Of a stretch of 64,000 bases of DNA, positions 1 to 8,808 are shown piece by piece (positions within the stretch are counted from its first letter, which is position 1; every line of letters starts with the position of its first letter). Position numbers and translations under genes: made by a program. The notes under the pieces were generated by a model. That model was given only the letters and a program-made list of their open reading frames with translations, made no database searches and had not been told where the DNA came from. Origin of the DNA: Cutibacterium equinum (GTDB taxonomy: Bacteria > Actinomycetota > Actinomycetes > Propionibacteriales > Propionibacteriaceae); NCBI RefSeq assembly GCF_028021195.1, contig NZ_CP115668.1:1240001-1304000 (forward strand), read 5' to 3'.

Positions 1-2688
1 TTCCTGCGACGCATGCACCAGCTCCTCCTGGGCGCCGATCGCTTCTACGAGGACATCTTCGAGTCGCTGCGTATCCCCTACGCCCCGGTTCAGTGGGCCA
101 GCGACCGTCAGGCCAATCGTGCCGACCAGGTCGGCAAACAGGCTCGCGTCATCGAGCTCATCGACTCCTGGCGTCGTTTCGGCCACCTGTCCGCCGACAT
201 CGACCCCATCGAGTACCGGCCTCGGTTCCACCACGATCTCATGCTCAACAGCCACGGTCTGACCCTGTGGGACATGGATCGCACCTTCCCGATTGCCAAT
301 TTCGCCGGGCAACGACGCGCCATCATGACTCTGCGCGAGATCCTCACGATCCTGCGCGACTCCTATGCCTCGACCATGGGCATCGAGTACATGCACATCG
401 CTGACCACGAGCAGCGCAAGTGGTTCCAGGACCGTTTCGAGAAGGAGCATCAGCCTCTGTCCCGCGAGATGCACCTGCAGATCCTCGACCAGCTCAACGA
501 GGCTGAGATCTTCGAGACCTTCCTGCAGACCAAGTTCGTGGGCCAGAAGCGGTTCAGCCTCGAAGGTGGCGAGTCGGCCATCGTCTTGTTGGCTGCGCTG
601 TGCAACCTGGCTGCTGACGACGGTCTCGATGAGGTCTGCATCGGCATGCCTCACCGTGGTCGCCTCAATGTGCTGGCCAACATCATTGGGAAGTCCTATG
701 GACAGATCTTCCGCGAGTTCGAGGGCAATGCCGAGCCGGTGAACTCGCAGGGATCCGGTGACGTCAAGTACCACCTCGGTGACGAGGGTGAGTTCACCGC
801 AGCCTCCGGCAACACCATCAAGGCCTCGGTGGCTGCCAACCCGAGTCACCTGGAGGCCGTCGATCCGGTCCTCGAGGGTATCTGCCGAGCCAAACTCGAC
901 GCTCTGGGCAACCCTGACGATTTCCCGGTGCTGCCGATCCTCATGCACGGTGATGCCGCCTTCGCGGGTCAGGGCGTCGTCTATGAGACCCTGCAGATGA
1001 GCCAGCTCGAGGGCTACCGCACCGGTGGCACGATCCACGTCATCGTCAACAATCAGGTCGGCTTCACCACCTCGCCTTATGACGGACGGTCCTCCACCTA
1101 CTGCACCGACGTCGCCAAGGCTGTCGGAGCCCCGGTCCTCCACGTCAATGGTGATGACCCGGCCACCGTCGCCCACGCTGCTCGCATTGCCTACGAGTAC
1201 CGCCAGACCTTCCACCGTGACGTCGTCGTGGACGTGGTCTGCTACCGGCGTCGCGGACACAACGAGGGCGACGATCCCAGCTTCACCCAGCCGCACATGT
1301 ACGACCTCATCGCTGAGAAGCGCTCGACTCGAAAGCTGTACACGGAGAGCCTCATCGGGCGTGGCGACATCACCGTCGAGGACGCCGATGCCGTGATGTC
1401 GAAGTTCCGATCCCGCCTGGAGACGGTCTTCAAGGAGGTCCGTGACGCCACCTCGAAGCCAGAGCCCTACAGCGGTGTTCCTGACTACCCGGTCAAGCAC
1501 AGTAGCCCGCATCCCAACAAGGTCGACGCCGACACCTTGGAAGCCGTCGCTCAAGCTCACGAGCACCTTCCAGAGACCTTCAACGCCCATCCCAAGGTTG
1601 CCCCGCAGATGACGCGTCGGGCCAAGCACATTCGCGAGGGAGGCATCGACTGGGCGACGGGTGAGATGATTGCCTTGGGTTCCCTGCTACGTGACGGGGT
1701 TCACGTCCGCCTGGCCGGACAGGACAGCCGCCGTGGCACCTTCTCGCAGCGCTTTGCGGCCCTGGTGGATCGTGTGACCGGAGAGTTCTACGTGCCCGTC
1801 AACCATCTCGGTGGCGAGCAGGCCCACCTCGACGTCTTCGATTCCCCACTCAACGAGTACGCGGCGATGGGCTTCGAGTACGGCTACTCCGTTGCCCGTC
1901 CGGACTCCCTGGTGCTGTGGGAGGCCCAGTTCGGTGATTTCGTCAACGGGGCCCAGACGATCATCGACGAGTTCATCGCGTCGGCAGGATCGAAGTGGGG
2001 GCAGAAGTCGGGTGTCGTCCTGCTGCTCCCCCACGGCCATGAGGGCCAAGGGCCCGACCACTCCTCGGCTCGCCTGGAGCGTTTCCTCAACCTGTGCAGT
2101 GAGGATGCCCTGGCCGTGTGTCAGCCCTCCACCCCGGCCAGCTACTGCCACCTGCTGCGTCAACATGCCTACGTCAACATGCACCGACCGGTCGTCATCG
2201 CGACCCCGAAGTCCATGCTGCGTAACAAGATGGCGACCTCTGATCCGCAGGAGTTCACCACTGGCAAGTGGCGCCCGGTTCTCCCCGATCCGTCGATCAC
2301 GGATCCGTCGGCGGTGACGCGGATCATCCTCTGCTCGGGCAAGGTGCGTTGGGACCTCGTCAAGCAGCGCAAGGCTGCCGGGCTTGACGGACAACTGGCC
2401 ATCATCCCGCTGGAGCGTCTCTACCCGCTGCCGGCCAAGGAGCTGGCGGAGGTGTTGGAGCCCTACACCAATGTCACTGACGTCCGTTGGGTGCAGGAGG
2501 ATCCGGAGAACCAAGGAGCCTGGTACTACATCCTCACTCACCTGCCTGCGGCGATGTCTGACAAGCTGCCCGGTTTCTTTGACGGGCTGACAGCGGTCAC
2601 CCGGCCGCCGTCCTCGGCTCCTTCGGTGGGTCAGCACAGCGTGCACGTTCGTGAGGAGCAGGAGCTGCTTGAGAAAGCGATGGCCTGA
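1..2688 (+). CDS. kgd: Multifunctional 2-oxoglutarate decarboxylase/dehydrogenase (E1), 3' part
   Basis: Partial: the reading frame is open from the first base, so the N-terminal part lies outside the window. The visible ~895 residues are the thiamine-diphosphate E1 region of the SucA/KGD family, with family blocks such as KRFSLEGGES, MPHRGRLNVLANIIGKS and NEYAAMGFEYGYS. The enzyme decarboxylates 2-oxoglutarate in the TCA cycle. In actinobacteria the E1 is normally fused behind an E2-like succinyltransferase domain; that fusion is expected here but not visible. A GC-rich hairpin follows the stop. The family call is very safe; the fused architecture is inferred. Confidence 0.95.
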   Translation, partial: FLRRMHQLLLGADRFYEDIFESLRIPYAPVQWASDRQANRADQVGKQARVIELIDSWRRFGHLSADIDPIEYRPRFHHDLMLNSHGLTLWDMDRTFPIANFAGQRRAIMTLREILTILRDSYASTMGIEYMHIADHEQRKWFQDRFEKEHQPLSREMHLQILDQLNEAEIFETFLQTKFVGQKRFSLEGGESAIVLLAALCNLAADDGLDEVCIGMPHRGRLNVLANIIGKSYGQIFREFEGNAEPVNSQGSGDVKYHLGDEGEFTAASGNTIKASVAANPSHLEAVDPVLEGICRAKLDALGNPDDFPVLPILMHGDAAFAGQGVVYETLQMSQLEGYRTGGTIHVIVNNQVGFTTSPYDGRSSTYCTDVAKAVGAPVLHVNGDDPATVAHAARIAYEYRQTFHRDVVVDVVCYRRRGHNEGDDPSFTQPHMYDLIAEKRSTRKLYTESLIGRGDITVEDADAVMSKFRSRLETVFKEVRDATSKPEPYSGVPDYPVKHSSPHPNKVDADTLEAVAQAHEHLPETFNAHPKVAPQMTRRAKHIREGGIDWATGEMIALGSLLRDGVHVRLAGQDSRRGTFSQRFAALVDRVTGEFYVPVNHLGGEQAHLDVFDSPLNEYAAMGFEYGYSVARPDSLVLWEAQFGDFVNGAQTIIDEFIASAGSKWGQKSGVVLLLPHGHEGQGPDHSSARLERFLNLCSEDALAVCQPSTPASYCHLLRQHAYVNMHRPVVIATPKSMLRNKMATSDPQEFTTGKWRPVLPDPSITDPSAVTRIILCSGKVRWDLVKQRKAAGLDGQLAIIPLERLYPLPAKELAEVLEPYTNVTDVRWVQEDPENQGAWYYILTHLPAAMSDKLPGFFDGLTAVTRPPSSAPSVGQHSVHVREEQELLEKAMA

Positions 2689-2705
2689 CCGACCTGACCA
2701 CCACA

Positions 2706-2746
2706 CCGCGGCGTCATCCCATGTAGGGGTGGCGCCGCGGCTCTTT
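2706..2746 (+). terminator. Terminator hairpin after kgd
   Basis: Arms CCGCGGCG and CGCCGCGG flank a loop that itself pairs partly (CATCCC with GGGGTG), followed by CTCTTT. It lies 18 bases after the kgd stop and before the end of the convergent gene. Confidence 0.7.
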
Positions 2747-2757
2747 CATCACGATAT

Positions 2758-3156
2758 TCAGCCTCGCAGCCAGGCCCGAGACCGTGGCAGCAAGGAAGCC
2801 ACGACGACCGTTGCCGGAATGACGACCATGGCCCAGAACCACGCTGGGCCACCGGAACGCTGTAGGGATACCAACACGATGACGTGGAGAAGACCACTGG
2901 CAACCATGAGCCCCTGTGCCGACGATCGTCCCTTGATGGCCAACCACCCAACTAACGCGACGAGAACCGCGTAGATGACCAGCATCGCCCCGACTCCGGC
3001 GCCGAAGACGTTACGTCCGCTCACCATGACCGCGACGGCCACGACGGCGAGGGTCACCGCACTGATCCATGTCGCCACCACCGCCACCACAACCGACGTC
3101 GGAATACCGCCGTGCCGTGCAGACGATCGTGGGTGCTGCTCACTTGAGGAAATCAT
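2758..3156 (-). CDS. Small integral membrane protein, unknown function
   Basis: A 132-residue protein with about four hydrophobic segments (TSVVVAVVATWISAVTLAVV, VGAMLVIYAVLVALVGWLA, a segment around LMVASGLLHVIVLV, and one around WFWAMVVIPATVVVASLL) and a basic C-terminus (RSRAWLRG). The start at 3156 is chosen because AGGAG lies 7 bases upstream (3164-3168) and the protein begins MISSSEQHPRSS; longer starts lack a ribosome binding site. It is divergent from whiB1 across a 278-base gap. No recognised family; function unknown. Confidence 0.65.
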   Translation of the reverse strand: MISSSEQHPRSSARHGGIPTSVVVAVVATWISAVTLAVVAVAVMVSGRNVFGAGVGAMLVIYAVLVALVGWLAIKGRSSAQGLMVASGLLHVIVLVSLQRSGGPAWFWAMVVIPATVVVASLLPRSRAWLRG

Positions 3157-3434
3157 CGTTATGCTCCTGCACGGGTTGACCGACGACGTATCATAATCGA
3201 ACTGGCCGCGAGCTCCTCGAAGCGTCCTCGCCTGGACCAACGTTCATCGTGTCCAAGCGATGCGTGGGAGGATGTTCGTCCTTCGGTGGATGCTCTTGCC
3301 AAAACATTCAGTGGTTGCCAAGCTTTCATGGTTGCCCGCTGGACGTCCACTCATCGGTAGTCGAACATGACGGGTCATCCACCCGCACATCACACGTGCC
3401 CCGGGTTGTACTGGGGAGAAGGAGTCGAAGAGGC

Positions 3435-3686
3435 ATGGACTGGCGCCACAGGGCTGCCTGCCTGAGTGAGGATCCCGAGCTGTTCTTCCCGATTGGGAAC
3501 ACTGGCCCGGCCCTTGCCCAGATCGAGGAGGCGAAGAAGGTCTGCGCGCGGTGCGAGGTTCGCGCCGAGTGCTTGGCCTGGGCTCTGGAAGCCGGCCAGG
3601 ATCACGGTGTGTGGGGCGGCATGAGCGAGGATGAGAGGCGCGCCATCAAGCGTCGTCAGTCCCGCTCCCGCGTTCGTCGTTCCTGA
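3435..3686 (+). CDS. whiB1: WhiB1-type Fe-S transcription regulator
   Basis: An 83-residue WhiB protein. The four iron-sulfur ligands are Cys9, Cys37, Cys40 and Cys46, followed by the family turn GVWGG and a basic C-terminus (KRRQSRSRVRRS) that contacts DNA. The sequence MDWRHRAAC...DPELFFP...GPALAQI is nearly that of mycobacterial WhiB1, a nitric-oxide-sensitive regulator that works with the primary sigma factor. The start is the ATG matching the conserved WhiB1 N-terminus; an upstream extension in the same frame has no family support. WhiB1 next to pdtaS is a conserved actinobacterial order. Confidence 0.95.
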   Translation: MDWRHRAACLSEDPELFFPIGNTGPALAQIEEAKKVCARCEVRAECLAWALEAGQDHGVWGGMSEDERRAIKRRQSRSRVRRS

Positions 3687-3755
3687 CATGGCTTGACCAA
3701 CAACCCGGGACCATGGCGAATCCGTCGCGGGCCGATGGGGCTGTCGGGCCTCACC

Positions 3756-5231
3756 TCACAACCGGTCCAGCGGAATCACGAGCCTGGCGCAGGTTCCCAC
3801 ACCGTCCGGGTTGTTCTCGAGGGTGAAGGTTCCGCCGAGATCTTGGACCAGGGTCGTGACGATCGACAGGCCCAAGGAACTGCGGTGCTGGTCGAGTGAG
3901 AATCCTTCTGGCAGGGGCTCACCGTCGTTGACGATGTCGACGACCAGTGACTCCTCGGTGCGATGGGGGCGCACGATGACGTTTCCCGACGAGGAATTCA
4001 AGCTGTGCTCAATGGCGTTCTGGCACAGTTCTGTCGTCGCCAAGGACAACGCTGTGGCGGTCTCGGCCGGGACACTGCCGAAGCTGCCTTCGCGCCGTGC
4101 CACGACGGACCCCGACGATGCCGCGACGTCACCGACCATGCGGAGGATGCGGTCGGCAACCTCATCGAAGGCCACCTGCTCCTCGAAGTTCTGTGACAGG
4201 ATCTCGTGCACCACGGCAATGGCCGAGACTCGTCCCATGGCCTGTCGCAGCGCTTCCTTGGCATCAGGATTCTTCATCCTCCGCGACTGCAGACGCAGCA
4301 GAGCCGCCACGGTCTGCAGGTTGTTCTTGACCCGGTGATGAATCTCGCGGATCGTGGCGTCCTTGGTGACGAGCTGACGATCCCGATCCCGCAACTCGGT
4401 GAGATCCCGGATGAGAATCATCGTTCCCGCCGAGACCTCGACGTCGTCCAACCAGGTCTGCAACGGAATGACACGGGCACGCAGCGTCGCCTCGGAGTTC
4501 TCGATGTCGGTCTCAGAGAGCCAACGACCCTCCAGATCAACGGTGAAGGACTGTCCGACGTCACGCACCTTGGGGCACAGGTCTCGAACCGTGGGAATGA
4601 AGTATTCCCCGTCGATGTCCCCCGCCAGGCCCAGACGTCGGAAGGCCGACAAGGCATTCGGGCTGGCGAAGGTCACCATTCCCGTCGATGCGACTCTGAT
4701 GACCCCGTCGGTGACCTTCGGGGCCAGTGCCCGATCCGAGTCCGGGAACAGCGGGAACCTGCCGTGGTGGAGCATCTCGGAAAGAATGTCGGCGATTTCG
4801 AGGTAATTGTCCTCGGTGCTGCCCGGAGCCCGCACCCCCATTTGGTTGGTGTGCCTCTCGACGACGGCAATGACCTCGTCATGGCGAATGATGGGAATGG
4901 CCCAGACATCAACCGGGATACCCGCCGACAGCTTGTTGTCGCTGGTCTCGCACATTTCGGCACTCATGAACGCCTCGGTGACCAGGCTCTCGTCATCATA
5001 GGCGACGGACTCGCCGACGACATCGTCCTCCAGAGCAGTCGGTCCGGTGTCGGGACGTACTTGGGCGACGGCCCAGAAGACGTTGGGATCCGTGTCGGGA
5101 ACCCACAGGATGAGGTCGGAGAACGACGTGTCGGCGAGCATCTGCCAGTCGTCAACGAGTTCCTCCAGCCACGTGATGTCAGCGTCAGCGAGGCTGGTGC
5201 GGTCCGCGACCAAGCGATTGATGGCAGGCAT
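3756..5231 (-). CDS. pdtaS: PdtaS-type cytosolic sensor histidine kinase
   Basis: 491 residues. The N-terminal ~170 residues resemble the GAF-like sensor of PdtaS, a PAS-like segment covers ~175-285, then comes a HisKA_2 dimerisation box REIHHRVKNNLQTVAALLRL with candidate phospho-acceptor His298 or His299, and a C-terminal ATPase domain (TTELCQNAIEHS, SSLGLSIVTTLVQDLGG). No membrane segment is seen, so it should be cytosolic. In mycobacteria PdtaS phosphorylates PdtaR, an RNA-binding antiterminator; no pdtaR is in the window. The gene converges with whiB1. Confidence 0.92.
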   Translation of the reverse strand: MPAINRLVADRTSLADADITWLEELVDDWQMLADTSFSDLILWVPDTDPNVFWAVAQVRPDTGPTALEDDVVGESVAYDDESLVTEAFMSAEMCETSDNKLSAGIPVDVWAIPIIRHDEVIAVVERHTNQMGVRAPGSTEDNYLEIADILSEMLHHGRFPLFPDSDRALAPKVTDGVIRVASTGMVTFASPNALSAFRRLGLAGDIDGEYFIPTVRDLCPKVRDVGQSFTVDLEGRWLSETDIENSEATLRARVIPLQTWLDDVEVSAGTMILIRDLTELRDRDRQLVTKDATIREIHHRVKNNLQTVAALLRLQSRRMKNPDAKEALRQAMGRVSAIAVVHEILSQNFEEQVAFDEVADRILRMVGDVAASSGSVVARREGSFGSVPAETATALSLATTELCQNAIEHSLNSSSGNVIVRPHRTEESLVVDIVNDGEPLPEGFSLDQHRSSLGLSIVTTLVQDLGGTFTLENNPDGVGTCARLVIPLDRL

Positions 5232-5412
5232 GCCGTCACTCTAGTGACCCGGGTAGGGGCAGCTCCACCTGACGCCCATGTGTCAAATGGTGGGAGTTTC
5301 GATTTGGGTCAAGGCCATCCCATACGGCACAATTGACCGTCGTTGCCGCGCATCCGCGCGGACCCTCCTTCATCAGCAGGGAGGTTTATGACCCCTCGGG
5401 AAGGAGAGCGCC

Positions 5413-5487
5413 ATGGGCAAGACTGGTCGTAAGCGTCGTGCGCGTCGCAAGAAGGGCGCCAACCACGGCAAGCGTCCCAACGCCTGA
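5413..5487 (+). CDS. Large-subunit ribosomal protein bL37 (24 aa)
   Basis: A 24-residue, very basic peptide that starts MGKTGRKRRARRKK and ends NHGKRPNA. That C-terminus is the hallmark of bL37, the tiny actinobacterial 50S protein seen in mycobacterial ribosome structures. GGAAGGAG lies just upstream of the ATG, and a perfect 28-base palindrome with a T run follows 15 bases after the stop, so the gene looks like a one-gene transcription unit. It is easily missed because of its size. Confidence 0.88.
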   Translation: MGKTGRKRRARRKKGANHGKRPNA

Positions 5488-5502
5488 GTCTTTGGGATGA
5501 CG

Positions 5503-5534
5503 AGACCCCCATCCATATGGATGGGGGTCTTTTG
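5503..5534 (+). terminator. Rho-independent terminator after bL37
   Basis: A perfect palindrome at 5503-5530, left arm AGACCCCCATCCAT, followed by TTTGT. It is symmetrical, so it may also stop transcription of the convergent VOC gene. Confidence 0.88.
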
Positions 5535-5553
5535 TATGGTCAGCTAGGGAACA

Positions 5554-5919
5554 TCAGTCAACCGGGCTGACCCTGATGAGGTTGCCGTCGGGATCGGAGA
5601 TCATGAAGGTGCGGCCGAACACGTCATCATGGGGCTCCTCGACCACACGGACGCCCTTGGCGATCCACTGCTGGTAGATCTCGTCGATGGCGTCACGCCC
5701 GCCAGGAACCATCAATCCGATCTCACTGGTGCGTGGCGTCTGGGGCGTGGTCTGCTCGTTGTGTCCTGTCCAGATCGCGAACAGGACCCCGGGCGCTACG
5801 TCGAACGCGACGTAGCGGGGGCTGGTGAACGTCGGCTCGATATCGAACAGGTCGCTGTAGAACGCAGTTGAGCGTGGCGCGTCGGTCACGTAGGTCAGGA
5901 ACAGGTTTGGTGCCGTCAT
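5554..5919 (-). CDS. VOC superfamily (glyoxalase/bleomycin-resistance fold) protein
   Basis: A 121-residue single-domain VOC protein. It opens APNLFLTYVTDAPRSTAFYSDLF and closes with the usual FGRTFMISDPDGNLIRV, where the late acidic residue region normally binds metal. Substrate cannot be predicted. The start at 5919 has GGAGGA six bases upstream; a longer in-frame start at 5991 has no such signal. It is transcribed divergently from a WYL regulator 92 bases away, which suggests (inference) that the regulator controls it. Confidence 0.82.
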   Translation of the reverse strand: MTAPNLFLTYVTDAPRSTAFYSDLFDIEPTFTSPRYVAFDVAPGVLFAIWTGHNEQTTPQTPRTSEIGLMVPGGRDAIDEIYQQWIAKGVRVVEEPHDDVFGRTFMISDPDGNLIRVSPVD

Positions 5920-6011
5920 GTGGTCCTCCAATGTCAGGCTGTCATGTGAACAAATCCCACCAAACCGCGCATACAAGACAGTTTCTGTCATATTTTTGCG
6001 AGAATGCCGAT

Positions 6012-6995
6012 GTGAAGGCTTCCCGTCTGCTGTCGATCACCCTGCTCCTACAAGTACATGGGCGAATGACCACCCACCAGCTCGCGGACCGTCTCGAGGT
6101 GTCGACCAGAACGATCCTGCGCGATGTTGAAGCCCTCTCTGCTGCCGGTGTCCCCGTTTATGCCGAGCGCGGTCGCCATGGCGCAGTCATACTTGACACA
6201 CGATCGCGTCTTGACCTATCCCGGCTTGAGCCCTTCGAGCTTCAACTCCTGACAGCTGTCGGTCTCAACCCAGACCAGCTGACTCAGATAGGGCTCGGAC
6301 AGGTCAGCGAGCAAACCCGCCAGAAGCTTCACGCTGCCAGTCATCGGCACGCATCCGCAGAACGACCACTGTCCGATGTCGTGCTGATCGATCCTACTGG
6401 CTGGTTCACGCCTGCCCCGACCCGGGACCTGTCGAGCTTGTTGGCCGCTGCCAGGCAAAACCGCTGCCTCGTGGTCACCTACAGACACAGCGGACACGCC
6501 AGCGCCACCACATATCGCGTCGCCCCCTACGGACTCGTCAGCAAACAGGCTGCCTGGTACCTCGTCGGTGAGGTTGACGGCATACCTCGCATGTTCAACA
6601 CGAATCGCCTGGAGGAGTACGAGGTCCTTGACGCGCCAGCCGTACTGCAGACCGGCGAGTCATTGTCCCATGTCTGGGGCCAGCTGGTCGCCGAGTTCAC
6701 CACCCGTGCGGACGTGGAGATCCACGCCGTCCTACGGGCCAACCGGCTGGACCTCGCCGCCAGGATCCTGGGGTGTCGCCTGGTCGACGTATCCGAACCC
6801 GTGGACGGGTGGCTCACAATCACCGTTGCGTATCCCGACATCGAGTCCGTTCGCCAGCTACTCCAGTTCGGCGACCACATCCGGGTCCTCGATCCACCAC
6901 AAGCGGTGCAGCGCGTCCACGATCTCGCTCACAAGCTGATGGAAGCTCACAGCCCGGCAGAATCAATGAAAGTCTCCAGCCAAGGCAGTCCTTAA
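6012..6995 (+). CDS. YafY-type HTH/WYL-domain transcription regulator
   Basis: 327 residues. An N-terminal DeoR/HTH_11-like winged helix (KASRLLSITLLLQ, MTTHQLADRLEVSTRTILRD) is followed by a WYL ligand-sensing domain (~140-220, including CLVVTYRH, YRVAPYGLVSKQAAWYLVGE, MFNTNRLEEYEVLD) and a WCX-like C-terminal domain. The GTG at 6012 is chosen because the conserved helix starts at once after it (VKASRLLS). It is divergent from the VOC gene, its likely target, and converges with rsrA. Confidence 0.85.
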   Translation: MKASRLLSITLLLQVHGRMTTHQLADRLEVSTRTILRDVEALSAAGVPVYAERGRHGAVILDTRSRLDLSRLEPFELQLLTAVGLNPDQLTQIGLGQVSEQTRQKLHAASHRHASAERPLSDVVLIDPTGWFTPAPTRDLSSLLAAARQNRCLVVTYRHSGHASATTYRVAPYGLVSKQAAWYLVGEVDGIPRMFNTNRLEEYEVLDAPAVLQTGESLSHVWGQLVAEFTTRADVEIHAVLRANRLDLAARILGCRLVDVSEPVDGWLTITVAYPDIESVRQLLQFGDHIRVLDPPQAVQRVHDLAHKLMEAHSPAESMKVSSQGSP

Positions 6996-7016
6996 TGACG
7001 GTGACGGTAGGTGGTC

Positions 7017-7277
7017 TCAGGACTGCTGCCGATAGGACACGTGCATCTGCACGACGCTACTCCTCAGTTGGACCGGTGCGGCCACGTTGCGCTGACATCG
7101 TTTGAGGGCTCTGGACACGGCTGCCTCCATGTCCGCCTCGTCCATGCAACTCTCGCAGGCTGTGATGTGACGACGAAACGCGTCAGCGTCGGACTCACTC
7201 ATTTCTCCGTGGAGGAAGTCCTGGAGGTGGTCGATGACCCACCAGCAGGATTCCTCGTCCCCGGTGGACTGCGTCAT
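7017..7277 (-). CDS. rsrA: RsrA/RshA-type zinc redox anti-sigma factor
   Basis: 86 residues. The zinc anti-sigma (ZAS) signature is complete: Cys11, His37, Cys41 and Cys44 (HITACESC), at the same residue numbers I recall for Streptomyces RsrA. In this family disulfide stress oxidises the cysteines, ejects zinc and frees the sigma factor. The start codon overlaps the sigH stop by four bases (ATGA), so the pair should be translationally coupled and made together. Confidence 0.93.
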   Translation of the reverse strand: MTQSTGDEESCWWVIDHLQDFLHGEMSESDADAFRRHITACESCMDEADMEAAVSRALKRCQRNVAAPVQLRSSVVQMHVSYRQQS

Positions 7278-7984
7278 CGTGATACCCCCTTCCCAGCACT
7301 ATGGGCCAATTCCGGACGCCCGAGATCCTCCTCGTCGACCTGGCCGGCATGTGGGCCAATCCCCCGCGCCCCGGCGACGTCAACCAACTGTGTTCGCAAC
7401 TGCTTACGGGCACGATTGAGCCGGCTCATCACCGTCCCGATCGGCGTTCCCATGATCTCGGCGATTTCCTTGTAGGAAAATCCCTCGACATCGGCCAACA
7501 GGACAACCTGCCGAAACTCGGCGGACAGCCCGTCGAGAGCGTCAAGGATCTGCTGGTCGGGCAGGGCATCCAAGGCTTCCAACTCGGCGGACCGAAGTCC
7601 GCTGCTGTCATGGGAGGCAGCCCGTGCGATCTGCCAGTCCTCGACATCCTGGTCATCGGAGGTCTGCGGTCGGCGCTGCGCCTTGCGATACGAGTTGATG
7701 TAGGTATTCGTCAGGATGCGATACAGCCAGGCCTTGAGATTGGTGCCGGGGCGGAACTGGTGGAAGGATGCGAACGCCTTGGCGTAGGTCTCCTGAACGA
7801 CATCCTCAGCATCGGCCGAGTTCCGGGTCATTCGCAACGCGGCACCGTAAAGCTGATCGAGATACCCGAGGGCATCACGTTCGAACCGTTCAGCTCTTTC
7901 AGCCTCGGTTTCCTTGGCTACATCCACGATGCCCGGCGCGTCCCCGCGACGATCCATCCTGGGTTCGGACTCACGTGTGGTCAT
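7274..7984 (-). CDS. sigH: SigH/SigR-type ECF sigma factor (disulfide stress)
   Basis: 236 residues from the chosen ATG (MTTRESEP). Sigma region 2 is clear ([38 protein letters not shown]), as is region 4 ([40 protein letters not shown]). It directs transcription of thiol-oxidative stress genes and is held by RsrA, encoded just downstream. The frame remains open upstream to an ATG at 8068, which would add 28 residues; that ATG sits almost exactly where a SigH-type promoter would start transcription, so a longer isoform is possible. It is divergent from doxX. Confidence 0.93.
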   Translation of the reverse strand: MTTRESEPRMDRRGDAPGIVDVAKETEAERAERFERDALGYLDQLYGAALRMTRNSADAEDVVQETYAKAFASFHQFRPGTNLKAWLYRILTNTYINSYRKAQRRPQTSDDQDVEDWQIARAASHDSSGLRSAELEALDALPDQQILDALDGLSAEFRQVVLLADVEGFSYKEIAEIMGTPIGTVMSRLNRARKQLRTQLVDVAGARGIGPHAGQVDEEDLGRPELAHSAGKGVSR

Positions 7985-8075
7985 CGTTGCCCAGCTTAGT
8001 GCACAGAGCCGATGATCGAGGGGACGATGCCTCCGCCGGGTGCATGGCCTGGTGAGGACAGCGTTCATGGCGAGT

Positions 8076-8104
8076 CAACACATCACCAACGCGGATCTAT
8101 TCCC
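8076..8104 (-). promoter_or_regulatory. Candidate SigH-dependent promoter of sigH-rsrA
   Basis: On the minus strand GGGAAT (8104-8099) is followed after 19 bases by GTTG (8079-8076), which fits the SigR/SigH pattern GGAAT-N18/19-GTT. The expected start of transcription falls near 8069, one base from an in-frame ATG at 8068. Positive autoregulation is usual for this sigma family. Confidence 0.6.
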
Positions 8105-8175
8105 ACCTCGCGTGTTCATTTGAGGAAAAATATTACGCATCTGGCTACCGCGGAAGCCCTCGGCGAGGTAGACAT

Positions 8176-8808
8176 ATGTCTATGAGTATCATCCGAGGCT
8201 TGGGCCGGACCATGTTCGCCAGTTACTTCATCGTCAAGGGGACGAACTCCGCGATGAAGCCCGATTCTTTCGTGGAGGATGCCGAGCCGGTTGCTGACCG
8301 TCTCCTTCCTCTGGTTCAGCGCGCGCTGCCGGCATCTGTCGGCGCTTACATCCCCGAGGACACCAAGACACTGGTTCGCATCACCGGCGCTGCCCAGGCT
8401 TTTGGTGGTCTCGGAATGGCGACGGGGCTGGCCCGTCGTGTCGGTGCCGGTGTCGTCGCCACGACCATGGTTCCGCACGTGCTCGCGTCGGTTCCTGACA
8501 AGTCCCTGCCGAAGGACGAGCGTGCAGCGGCCCGATCCGTTCTGCTGCGTAACGTGGCGTTGCTGGGTGCGGCCATGATGGCCTCCCGCGACACTGCTGG
8601 TCGTCCCAGCCTGGCCTGGCGCGCTGCTGACACCCAGCGTCGCGTCTCCTCGGCTGCCAACGACCAGCGCAAGGCCATCGGCTCCTCCGTCGACGACCTG
8701 TCGAAGTCTGCCCGTAAGAAGGTCAAGAAGGCCCAGAAGAAGGCGCAGAAGAAGGCCGCCAAGGCCCAGAAGAAGGCTGAGAAGGCACAGAAGAAGAGTG
8801 CTCACTGA
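8176..8808 (+). CDS. DoxX-family membrane protein with Lys/Ala-rich cytosolic tail
   Basis: 210 residues. The first ~145 fit the DoxX family: FASYFIVKGTNSAMKPDSF at the front, then membrane segments around LVRITGAAQAFGGLGMATGL and the LRNVALLGAAMMASRD block. The last ~35 residues are almost only Lys, Ala and Gln (repeats of KKAQKKA and KAEKAQKK), a tail that may bind nucleic acid or anionic lipid. GAGG precedes the ATG. It overlaps aroA by 11 bases, so doxX, aroA and rsgA probably form one transcript. Function of DoxX proteins is poorly known; redox links have been proposed. Confidence 0.8.
   Translation: MSMSIIRGLGRTMFASYFIVKGTNSAMKPDSFVEDAEPVADRLLPLVQRALPASVGAYIPEDTKTLVRITGAAQAFGGLGMATGLARRVGAGVVATTMVPHVLASVPDKSLPKDERAAARSVLLRNVALLGAAMMASRDTAGRPSLAWRAADTQRRVSSAANDQRKAIGSSVDDLSKSARKKVKKAQKKAQKKAAKAQKKAEKAQKKSAH

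Noticed and set aside
4206-5336. Long plus-strand open frame of 376 codons
   Set aside because: Antisense to pdtaS, whose domains are all recognisable; the frame is a GC-rich shadow without family features.
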